Assembly: GCA_037443705.1 (NCBI GenBank)
Contig: JBBINV010000045.1
Coordinates: forward strand, 1 to 33,583
DNA from: 2-02-FULL-66-14 sp037443705
Lineage (GTDB): Bacteria > Pseudomonadota > Gammaproteobacteria > Burkholderiales > SG8-39
Length of the DNA: 33,583 nucleotides
Direction: 5' to 3'
Made by a program: the position numbers and the translations under genes. Position 1 is the stretch's first letter, and the number at the start of each line of letters is the position of its first letter. This document shows, piece by piece, positions 17,879 to 26,192 of the stretch. The notes beneath the pieces were generated by a model. The model saw nothing but the letters and a program-made list of their open reading frames with translations, had not been told where the DNA came from and ran no database searches.

Positions 17879-18937
17879 CTACGCCGCTTTCTTCCGGTTG
17901 ACGGCGAGTTGCGCGTCCACCAGCGCCACCACCTCGTCGATCGCGCCGGAACGCATCCCCTTCCGGGCCGCGATCGCCTGCACCAGCCGGTCGACCCGCT
18001 CGATGTACGGCGCGCCGCCGAAGAGCGCGCGCGCCGCGGACGACGGCCCGGTGAGCCCGTGCGCCGCGGCGGCGTATTTCTCGAACGGCACCAGGTCCGC
18101 TTCGCTCGCGCCCAGGGCGAGGCAGAGCTTCACGACCCACTGATACACCGCGCGCGCGGCTTCCAGGTCGCCATGCACCGCGTCGCGAATCGGCCGCATG
18201 CCGTCCCGGGTGATGCAGCGGTAGTTGCCCGCCAGCAGCATCGCCCACTTGGCGAGCGGCACGAATACGGATTCGTACACCTTGAGCTTGACGGGGATCT
18301 CCAGCCCCTCGAAGCGGCTCGCCTCAATGTCGGCTTCCAGCTGCCGGAGCAGCGCCGTGTGCGCCTCCTGCGGAAAGCGCGCCGCCTTGAAATTCGTGGG
18401 CAGCCGCACCTGCAGCACGTTGAGCGGCTCCTCCGGCGGGCGCGACGCCTGCGGATCCGGGCTGCAAAGGGTCACGAGCGCCGGGTCGAATGCGTCCCAG
18501 ACCCCGGGATCCGTGTAGCACGCGCGGCATGCCGCGGCGTCGACCCCCGGGATCCGCGCGAGGTAGGGCAGCGGCGGCATGTTCATGATCGACATGCATG
18601 GAATCCCGGATCTTGCGATCGCGTGGAGCAGTTCGCGCACGCCGCTCGCGCGGTATTGCGGCTCCTGCATGGCGAGCGCAACCAGGTCATGGGCGGCGGG
18701 GTCGATCGCCTTCGGCGCATCGGCCGTGAGCGTGCCGGGTAGCTTCCGGGAGTCGATTTCAAGCGGGGCACTTTGCCCCTTCACCGGAATGCGCACGCGG
18801 GTACCCTCGCGATTGATGAGCTCGGCTTCCTCGGGCAGGCAGGCGAGCTTCACGCTGTGCCCGGCCAGCAGGAGCTTCGTGGCGAGGAGCGAACCGTACG
18901 AGGCCCCCATGATCAGAATGCGGCGGGCAGTGGCCAT
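17879..18937 (-). CDS. Ketopantoate reductase (PanE/ApbA)-like NAD(P)-binding protein
   Basis: A 352-residue protein with an N-terminal Rossmann fold: ILIMGASYGSLLATKLLLAGH (about 7-27) resembles the dinucleotide-binding start of 2-dehydropantoate 2-reductases, with a Gly-Ala-Ser-Tyr-Gly turn in place of GxGxxG. The C-terminal half is helical, as in the 6-phosphogluconate-dehydrogenase-like fold, and contains KLKVYESVFVPLAKWAMLLA followed by NYRC, where PanE places its active-site lysine and asparagine (KxxxN). It is longer than PanE (about 300) and may act on another 2-oxo acid. AGGAG lies 5 bases before the ATG, with a -10-like TATACT (18971-18966). It ends 1 bp after ntrC, convergent. Confidence 0.65.
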   Translation of the reverse strand: MATARRILIMGASYGSLLATKLLLAGHSVKLACLPEEAELINREGTRVRIPVKGQSAPLEIDSRKLPGTLTADAPKAIDPAAHDLVALAMQEPQYRASGVRELLHAIARSGIPCMSIMNMPPLPYLARIPGVDAAACRACYTDPGVWDAFDPALVTLCSPDPQASRPPEEPLNVLQVRLPTNFKAARFPQEAHTALLRQLEADIEASRFEGLEIPVKLKVYESVFVPLAKWAMLLAGNYRCITRDGMRPIRDAVHGDLEAARAVYQWVVKLCLALGASEADLVPFEKYAAAAHGLTGPSSAARALFGGAPYIERVDRLVQAIAARKGMRSGAIDEVVALVDAQLAVNRKKAA

Positions 18938-19082
18938 GGACGCTCCTATCGAGAAGGTGCGTTTAAGTATAGATCAAATTTTTTGAACGTGAAACGAAAT
19001 CCCACATTATGAAATAGACCTTTTGCAGCATTCGGAATTCGTTGATACTTTGATTTTTCTGCAGCGCAATAGAGGAATTCCC
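18938..19082. promoter_or_regulatory. AT-rich divergent control region between the PanE-like gene and malate synthase
   Basis: This 145-bp gap is much more AT-rich than its surroundings. Rightward, TTGAAC (18983-18988), a 16 bp spacer and CATTAT (19005-19010) form a plausible promoter for malate synthase; leftward, TATACT (18971-18966) may be the -10 for the PanE-like gene. Two GAAAT words (18996-19000, 19011-19015) flank CCCACATTAT, and near-repeats TTTTGCAGC/TTTTCTGCAGC lie at 19020-19064. These could be operator elements, but no specific regulator can be named. Confidence 0.5.
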
Positions 19083-20674
<1,592 letters not shown>

Positions 20675-20678
<4 letters not shown>

Positions 20679-21103
20679 CGCATCCCCGGGCGCTCGGCGC
20701 CCGGAACGCGGCTGGGGATCGTCTCCGGAGCCGGCGAGGCGAGCAGGCTCCACTGGTGCGCGCAGCCGCGGCAGCGCACCGTCATCTTCGGGGCGCCGAC
20801 GAGGCTGAACTTTCCGTAAGTCCCGCACGCGCCGCAGGTCGCGCGGTCGCCGAGGCTTTCGGCCTGCTCCATGATCCGCCGGTAGCGGGCGAACGCGTGC
20901 AGGGCGAGCGCTCCGGCCACGAACGCGAACGTGCCGTACGCGAGCACGCGGCCCAGGGGCCCGCGGAAGGTGAGCTCCTCGAGCACGGCCGTGACCGCGA
21001 GCATGCAGAGCACGCAGGTGACGAGCCAGGCGTGGCCCTCGAGCAGCTGGCGCTCGTACCAGCGGCGAAAGCCGAGCTTGCCGATGCTCGCGGCGGGCTC
21101 CAT
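20675..21103 (-). CDS. Membrane protein with C-terminal zinc ribbon (function unknown)
   Basis: A 142-residue protein of no assigned role. Two membrane helices are predicted, at about 25-42 (AWLVTCVLCMLAVTAVLEEL) and 52-71, joined by a short loop. They are followed by a basic stretch (ARYRR) and a zinc-ribbon-like module with CGAC (Cys90, Cys93) and CRGC (Cys111, Cys114), 17 residues apart. The topology suggests a small inner-membrane protein with a cytosolic metal knuckle. The first 23 residues are amphipathic (GFRRWYERQLLEGH). It overlaps malate synthase tail to tail and starts 42 bp from the divergent GST gene. Its ribosome site is unclear: GGAGG lies 13 bases away. Confidence 0.75.
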
Positions 21104-21145
21104 ATGGAATAATCATCCTCCCGGGAGATCGGGAGGACAAGAAAA

Positions 21146-21757
21146 ATGATCGAGCTCTATATGTGGGGTACCGCGAACGGATTGCGCGCGTCGGTCGCGC
21201 TGGCCGAATGCGGCCTGGAGCACCGCATTCTGAAGGTGGACATCACCAGGGGAGAGCAGAAGCGCCCGGAGTTCCTCGCGCTCAACCCCGCGGGCAGCAT
21301 CCCGGTCGTTGTCGATCACGACGGCCCCGGCGGCAAGCCGCTCACGCTCGCGCAGTCGGGCGCGATCGTCGTCTATTGCTGCGAGAAGGCGGGCCGGTTC
21401 ATTCCCACGGACCCGCGCCGCCGCGCCGCTGCTGCGCAGTATTTCCTGATGGCGGCGAGCGACGTGGCGGGAACGAGCGCGGCGCTCTTTCGCCTGGAGA
21501 ACCTGGTTCCCGAAAAAAGCGCGGCCAACGCGGAATTCTTCAGGGGGATGCTCGCGAATTATTTCCGGCACATCGATCGGCGTCTCGCCGGTCGCGAGTA
21601 CCTCGCCGAGGAGATTTCGTTCGCCGACCTCATGCTCTATCCGAACTACGCCCTGCGCAGGACGCTGATCGAGGCCGCGGGCGACATGCCGAACCTCCGG
21701 CGCTGGGGAGAGACGATGGCCGCGCGTCCCGGCGTGGCCCGCGGAATGAATCCCTAG
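21146..21757 (+). CDS. Glutathione S-transferase family protein
   Basis: A 203-residue protein of the GST superfamily. The thioredoxin-like N-terminal domain (1-85) begins IELYMWGTANGLRASVALAE. It contains the cis-proline site SIPVVVD and the glutathione-gamma-glutamyl contact QSGAI, where many GSTs have E/Q-S. The all-helical C-terminal domain (about 95-203) contains YLAEEISFADLMLYP, matching the conserved N-capping box and Asp of helix 6 (SxADxxLYP). It resembles the YghU/YfcG or Nu-type bacterial GSTs, but the substrate cannot be given. AGGA lies about 9 bases before the ATG. It converges with xthA with a 3 bp gap. Confidence 0.9.
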   Translation: MIELYMWGTANGLRASVALAECGLEHRILKVDITRGEQKRPEFLALNPAGSIPVVVDHDGPGGKPLTLAQSGAIVVYCCEKAGRFIPTDPRRRAAAAQYFLMAASDVAGTSAALFRLENLVPEKSAANAEFFRGMLANYFRHIDRRLAGREYLAEEISFADLMLYPNYALRRTLIEAAGDMPNLRRWGETMAARPGVARGMNP

Positions 21758-21760
21758 CCG

Positions 21761-22516
21761 TCAGCGCAGCTCGGCGATCACGGGCGCGTGGTCGCTCGGC
21801 CGCTCGAGCCGGCGCGGCGCCAGGTCGATGCTGCACGCGGCGCAGCGCGCCGCGAGCGTGGATGAAAGCAGGATCTGATCGATCCTCAGGCCGGCGTTGC
21901 GCCGGAACCCCTGCATGCGATAGTCCCACCACGAAAACGATCTTTCGGGTTGCGGAAACAGCCGAAAGCTGTCCTTCAGGCCCAGATCCAGCAACGCGCG
22001 CCATGCCGCGCGCTCGGGCCCCGAGACGTGGACCTGCCCCTCCCAGAGCTTCGGGTCGTGCACGTCGCGATCTTCCGGCGCGACGTTGAAATCGCCGAGC
22101 ACCGCGAGATTCGGGTACGCGGAAAGTTCCTGCTTCAAGAGCTGCCGGAGTCTTCCATACCACTGCAATTTGTATTCGTACTTGTCCGAGCCCACCGACT
22201 GGCCGTTGGGGCAATACACGCACACCACGCGCGTGCTGTCCACCGTCGCCGCGATGATGCGCTTCTGCCCGTCCGGGAATCCGGTGGAAATGCGCTCGAG
22301 GGGCGAGCGCGCGAGAATCGCGACGCCGTTATACGTTTTCTGGCCGGAGAAGGCCGCCTCGTAGCCCGCGCTTCTCAGCGCCTCACGCGGAAATTTCGCA
22401 TCCTCGAGCTTGGTCTCCTGCAGGCACACGACCTCCGGCGCCGCGGCGGCGAGCCAGTCGATGAGCTGCGGCAGGCGAACCTTGAGCGAGTTGACGTTCC
22501 AGGTCGCGAGCTTCAT
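21761..22516 (-). CDS. xthA: Exodeoxyribonuclease III (AP endonuclease)
   Basis: This enzyme cleaves DNA at abasic sites and has 3'-5' exonuclease and 3'-phosphatase activity in base-excision repair. The 251-residue length fits the family (about 255-270). Catalytic and metal residues are visible: Asn7 in TWNVNS, Glu34 in QETKLED, the Asp-Asn pair in GDFNVAPEDRDVHDP and the terminal SDHAPV with Asp242-His243. FSWWDYR and LRIDQIL are also standard. It is the last gene of the - strand run folD-prlC-DUF4124/Grx-xthA, 16 bp after the preceding stop. Confidence 0.96.
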   Translation of the reverse strand: MKLATWNVNSLKVRLPQLIDWLAAAAPEVVCLQETKLEDAKFPREALRSAGYEAAFSGQKTYNGVAILARSPLERISTGFPDGQKRIIAATVDSTRVVCVYCPNGQSVGSDKYEYKLQWYGRLRQLLKQELSAYPNLAVLGDFNVAPEDRDVHDPKLWEGQVHVSGPERAAWRALLDLGLKDSFRLFPQPERSFSWWDYRMQGFRRNAGLRIDQILLSSTLAARCAACSIDLAPRRLERPSDHAPVIAELR

Positions 22517-22532
22517 GACGCGCGCGCGCGCG

Positions 22533-23147
22533 TCACTTTTGCGGTCGCTGCGGCGGCGCGCCGGGCGAGTAGGGGCCGGGCGCGGGCTCGGGCCCGGGAA
22601 CGACCGGCTCCGCGGCCGGCTTCTCCCGCGCTTCGGGCGAAACGTAGCCTTCGGGCGGCTGCGGAGCGCCCTGCGAGCGCGCCGGAAGCGCGCCCGCCTT
22701 CGGGTACCCGGCGCTGTCGAGCAGGCTGTCGTAGGCGCCCTGCTCGAAGCCGCGGTGCGCGGTGCGCCCCACGACGAGCGCGGGCACCTCGTTCGCGCCG
22801 GTCGCCTTTTTCAGCTTCTCGTTCGACTCCTCCTCCCACACCTGCACTTCGTCGAAGGGCACGCCGCGCCGGTTGAGCGCCTCGCGCGCCATGGCACAGG
22901 GTTCCTTGCAGTTGGGCGAGGTGTAGAGCGTGACCGGGAAGTCCTTCTGCACGCGCTGAAGCTCGAATGGCGGCGGCGTCTCGACCACGCTGCCCCTGAG
23001 GTTGCGTTTCTGCACGTTCTTCGCGCCGGGCGGCGGCGTGTCGCTGTAGTGCACCTCGCCCTTCGCGTCGGTCCAGCGGTATTGCTGGGCGATCGCGACG
23101 GCGCACGCGAAAGCGAGGAGCGCTGGCAGAAAGCGCCGCAAAATCAT
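22533..23147 (-). CDS. Exported DUF4124 + glutaredoxin-like protein with Pro-rich tail
   Basis: A 204-residue protein. The ATG at 23147 overlaps the prlC stop (ATGA) and gives a good signal peptide (to about residue 20, AIA-Q). Domain order: DUF4124 (about 21-55, YRWTDAKGEVHYSDTPP), then a glutaredoxin-like fold (71-140) beginning PVTLYTSPNC with Cys80 and Cys84 in a CX3C spacing (CKEPC) in place of the usual CXXC, and a cis-proline at VPALVVG (Pro122). It ends in a proline/alanine-rich low-complexity tail (about 150-204). It is probably a periplasmic thiol protein, either redox-active or a cysteine-binding scaffold; activity cannot be judged. The open frame upstream of the ATG is a shadow of prlC. 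Confidence 0.85.
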   Translation of the reverse strand: MILRRFLPALLAFACAVAIAQQYRWTDAKGEVHYSDTPPPGAKNVQKRNLRGSVVETPPPFELQRVQKDFPVTLYTSPNCKEPCAMAREALNRRGVPFDEVQVWEEESNEKLKKATGANEVPALVVGRTAHRGFEQGAYDSLLDSAGYPKAGALPARSQGAPQPPEGYVSPEAREKPAAEPVVPGPEPAPGPYSPGAPPQRPQK

Positions 23148-25171
23148 GCGGAAATCATACCATTGTGCCGGAGCAGGGCTTCGACTTGCGGCGCGCGTCC
23201 GCGAAAGGCGAGAAACGATTGCGCGGCGGGACGGCTGCCGCCCACGGCGAGAATTTCGTCGCGGAATCTCGCGCCGGCGCGGGCGCTGAGCACGCCTTCC
23301 TCCTCGAACAGGCCGTACGCGTCTGCCGAGAGCACCTCGGCCCACTTGTAGCTGTAGTAGCCGGCGGCGTAGCCGCCCGCGAAGACGTGCGAGAAGCCGT
23401 TCGGAAAGCGGTTGTAGGACGGCGGAACGAGCACCGCGACCTCGTCGCGCACCTCGGAGAGGAGCTCCAGCACGCTGCGCGGGCCATCCGGGTCGAATTC
23501 GCAGTGCAGCCGCATGTCGAAGAGCGCGTACTCGATCTGGCGCAGCATCGCGAGGCCCGCCTGGAAGTTCTTCGCCGCGCGCATGCGTTCGAAGAGCGCC
23601 CGCGGCATCGTCGCGCCCGAATCCACGTGGCGCGTCATCGGGCCGAGCACGTCCCACTCCCAGCAGAAGTTCTCCATGAACTGGCTCGGCAGCTCGACCG
23701 CGTCCCACTCGACGCCCGACAGACCCTGCACGCCGAGATCGTCGATTTTCGTGAGCAGCAGGTTGAGCCCGTGGCCGAATTCGTGGAACAGCGTCGTCAC
23801 GTCGTCGTGCGAGAAAAGCGCCGGCCGGCCGCCGACCGGGCGCGCGAAGTTGCAGTTGAGATAGGCGACCGGCGTCTGCAGCCGCCCGTTGCGGCGCCTT
23901 CGCCCCATCGCCTCGTCCATCCAGGCGCCGCCGCGCTTGGACGGGCGCGCGTAGAGATCGGTGTAGAAGCGGCCGGCGAGGGTACCGTCCGGCTCGATCA
24001 CCTCGAAGAAGCGCACGTCCTCGTGCCAGGCGGGCGCCGAGGACGGCGCGATGCGCACGCCGAACAGCGTCTCGACCAGACGGAACATTCCGGCGACGAC
24101 CTGCGGCTCCGGCAGGTACTGCTTCACCTCGTGATCGGAGAAATCGAAACGCGCCTTGCGCAGGCGCTCCGAGGCAAAAGCGACGTCCCAGGCCTGGAGC
24201 TCGTTGATCCCGAGGCTTTCGCGCGCGTACTCGCGCAGCTCCGCGGCGTCGCGCTCGGCGAACGGGCGCGCGCGCGCCGCGAGGTCGCGAAGGAAGCCGA
24301 GTACCTCGTCCGCCGAGCGGGCCATCTTGGGAACGAGCGACACCTCCGCGTGGTCGCGATAGCCGAGCAGGCGCGCGGCCTCGCGGCGAAGCCGCAGGAT
24401 CCGGCTCATGAGCGGCGTGTTGTCCCACTCGGGGCGTCCGAATTCGGAGGCGCGCGTCACGCTTTCGCGATACATCGTCTCCCGGAGCCGCCGGTCCTCG
24501 GCGTATTGCATCACCGGAAGCCACGACGGCATGTGCAGCGTGAACTTCCATCCGGCCCTGCCGTCGCTCTGTGCCGCCTCGCGCGCCGCCGCGAGTTCGT
24601 CGGCCGGGATCCCCGCGAGCCGCCGCTCGTCCTCGATCACAATCGAAAACGCGTTGGTCGCGTCGAGCAGGTTCTCGGAGAACTTCGCGGCGAGGCTCGC
24701 GAGCTCCTCCTGGACCGCGGCAAAGCGCCTCTTCGCATCCCCGGCGAGCTCCGCGCCGCCGAGACGGAAATCGCGGATCGCGTTCTCGACGACCTTTTTC
24801 CTCGATTGGGAGAGATCGTGGAAGGCGGCAGAGGCGCCGATCTCCCGGTATTTCCGGAAAAGGACGGGATTCTGTCCCAGCTCGGTCCAGTATTGGGTGA
24901 CCCTGGGCAGGCTTTCGTTGTAGGCGGCGCGCAGCTCCGGGTTGTCCATGACCGCGTGCAGGTGCGCGACCTGGCCCCAGGCGCGCGCGAGGCGCTCGTT
25001 GGCGTCGTCAAGCGGTTCGACGAACGCCTCCCAGCTTGGCACGGCACCCTCGGCGCGTGCGATCGCGGCACGCGCTTCCGCGATCAACCGCTCGACCGCA
25101 GGCGCGACGTGCGCGGGCCGGATCTCGGGATAGCGCGGCAGTCCCGAAAAATCGAGCAGCGGGTTATCCAA
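23144..25171 (-). CDS. prlC: Oligopeptidase A (M3 metallopeptidase)
   Basis: Oligopeptidase A is a cytosolic zinc peptidase that degrades short peptides, including cleaved signal peptides. The 675 residues match the family (about 680). The zinc site is HEFGH (463-467), followed by a third-ligand glutamate in WDAVELPSQ (near 493), and QTPVAYLNCNFARP upstream is a family signature. The N-terminal helical domain starts LLDFSGLPRYPEIRPAHV. No signal peptide. The start overlaps the folD stop by 8 bp, and the stop overlaps the next start, so all are probably translated from one message. Confidence 0.96.
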   Translation of the reverse strand: MDNPLLDFSGLPRYPEIRPAHVAPAVERLIAEARAAIARAEGAVPSWEAFVEPLDDANERLARAWGQVAHLHAVMDNPELRAAYNESLPRVTQYWTELGQNPVLFRKYREIGASAAFHDLSQSRKKVVENAIRDFRLGGAELAGDAKRRFAAVQEELASLAAKFSENLLDATNAFSIVIEDERRLAGIPADELAAAREAAQSDGRAGWKFTLHMPSWLPVMQYAEDRRLRETMYRESVTRASEFGRPEWDNTPLMSRILRLRREAARLLGYRDHAEVSLVPKMARSADEVLGFLRDLAARARPFAERDAAELREYARESLGINELQAWDVAFASERLRKARFDFSDHEVKQYLPEPQVVAGMFRLVETLFGVRIAPSSAPAWHEDVRFFEVIEPDGTLAGRFYTDLYARPSKRGGAWMDEAMGRRRRNGRLQTPVAYLNCNFARPVGGRPALFSHDDVTTLFHEFGHGLNLLLTKIDDLGVQGLSGVEWDAVELPSQFMENFCWEWDVLGPMTRHVDSGATMPRALFERMRAAKNFQAGLAMLRQIEYALFDMRLHCEFDPDGPRSVLELLSEVRDEVAVLVPPSYNRFPNGFSHVFAGGYAAGYYSYKWAEVLSADAYGLFEEEGVLSARAGARFRDEILAVGGSRPAAQSFLAFRGRAPQVEALLRHNGMISA

Positions 25172-26012
25172 GCGAGCGTTCCGCCGCGTTCACGGTATTC
25201 AGTATCAGCATTGCCACGGTCATCGGGCCGACGCCGCCGGGCACGGGCGTGATCAGCCCGGCGACCTCGCGCGCCGCCGGATCGACGTCACCGGCCAGCC
25301 CGCCTTCGGGCAGCCGGTTCATGCCTACGTCGATCACGCAGGCGCCGGGTTTGACCATGTCGGCTGCCACGAGTTTTGGTCGCCCCGCCGCCACCACCAG
25401 TATGTCCGCCTCCCGCGCGATCGCTTTCAGGTCCCGGGTCTTCGAATGGCAGATCGTCACGGTCGCATCCCTTTGCAGGAGGAGCAGCGCCATCGGCTTG
25501 CCCACGATGTTCGAGCGCCCGATCACCACCGCGCGGCGTCCCGCGAGCGCCACGCTCTCGCCCTCGAGCAGGCGAAGGATGCCAGCCGGCGTGCAGGGCA
25601 CGAATCCGGGGAGGCCGGCAGCGAGCGCGCCGAGATTCCGGGTATGGAAGCCGTCGACGTCCTTCAACGGCGACACCGCCTCGATCACGCGCGCCGCAGC
25701 AAGCGGCGGGGGAAGCGGCAGCTGCACGAGGATTCCGTGCACGCGGGGATCGGCGTTCAGCGCCGCAATGCGCTCGAGCAGCAACGCTTCCGTCACGGTG
25801 GCGGGCAGCTCGTGCACGTCGGCTTGCACGCCGACCTCGTCGGCCGCCTTGCGCTTGGTGCGCACGAATACGCGCGAGGCGGGGTCGTCGCCCGCGAGGA
25901 GGACGGCGAATTGCGGCTGCACGCCGCGGCTGCGCAGCGCCTCTACGCGCCGCTTCGCCTGCGCGAGCGCGGCGGCCGCGTGCGCGCGCCCGTCGATGAT
26001 CTTGGCCGGCAT
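25164..26012 (-). CDS. folD: Bifunctional methylenetetrahydrofolate dehydrogenase/cyclohydrolase FolD
   Basis: FolD interconverts methylene-, methenyl- and formyl-tetrahydrofolate, feeding one-carbon units to purine and formyl-Met synthesis. It has 282 residues. Typical motifs are DDPASRVFVRTKRKA, HGILVQLPLPPPL, PLKDVDGFH, PCTPAGI, the NADP site VVIGRSNIVGKPMA, VIDVGMNRL and TPVPGGVGPMT. The catalytic lysine is Lys53 (TKRKA). The residue four before it is Phe49, whereas Escherichia coli FolD has Tyr50 (YVASK). That tyrosine is highly conserved and stacks on the folate, so this is a notable change. First gene of a - strand run, divergent from aceE. Confidence 0.96.
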   Translation of the reverse strand: MPAKIIDGRAHAAAALAQAKRRVEALRSRGVQPQFAVLLAGDDPASRVFVRTKRKAADEVGVQADVHELPATVTEALLLERIAALNADPRVHGILVQLPLPPPLAAARVIEAVSPLKDVDGFHTRNLGALAAGLPGFVPCTPAGILRLLEGESVALAGRRAVVIGRSNIVGKPMALLLLQRDATVTICHSKTRDLKAIAREADILVVAAGRPKLVAADMVKPGACVIDVGMNRLPEGGLAGDVDPAAREVAGLITPVPGGVGPMTVAMLILNTVNAAERSLG

Positions 26013-26054
26013 CGGAAAACCCGGAAAAGGGGCGCGAGTCTATCATTGCCCGAA

Positions 26055-26083
26055 TTGCGCGATATGGAACAACGTCTTATAAT
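26055..26083 (+). promoter_or_regulatory. Sigma-70 promoter of the aceE-aceF-lpdA operon
   Basis: TTGCGC (26055-26060), a 17 bp spacer and a perfect TATAAT (26078-26083). The start would be near 26090, about 100 bases before the aceE ATG. The 180 bp folD-aceE gap also holds the folD upstream region. No PdhR-type operator was recognised. Confidence 0.75.
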
Positions 26084-26192
26084 GTGAAATGGTGGCTGGT
26101 CCGCCCGGAAGCGGCGTGTATTAAGCTTGGCCGCATCCGCGCGCGCTTCACAAGAGCGCGCACGCCGCGAAGCCACGAGCTTGGAGACCGTC

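Noticed and set aside
19023..19082. Upstream in-frame ATG for malate synthase
   Set aside because: It lies within the AT-rich control region without a ribosome site, while AGAGGA stands in front of the ATG at 19083.
23165..25252. Long + strand open frame opposite prlC
   Set aside because: An antisense shadow with low-complexity Arg/Ala/Glu composition. prlC with HEFGH is the real gene.
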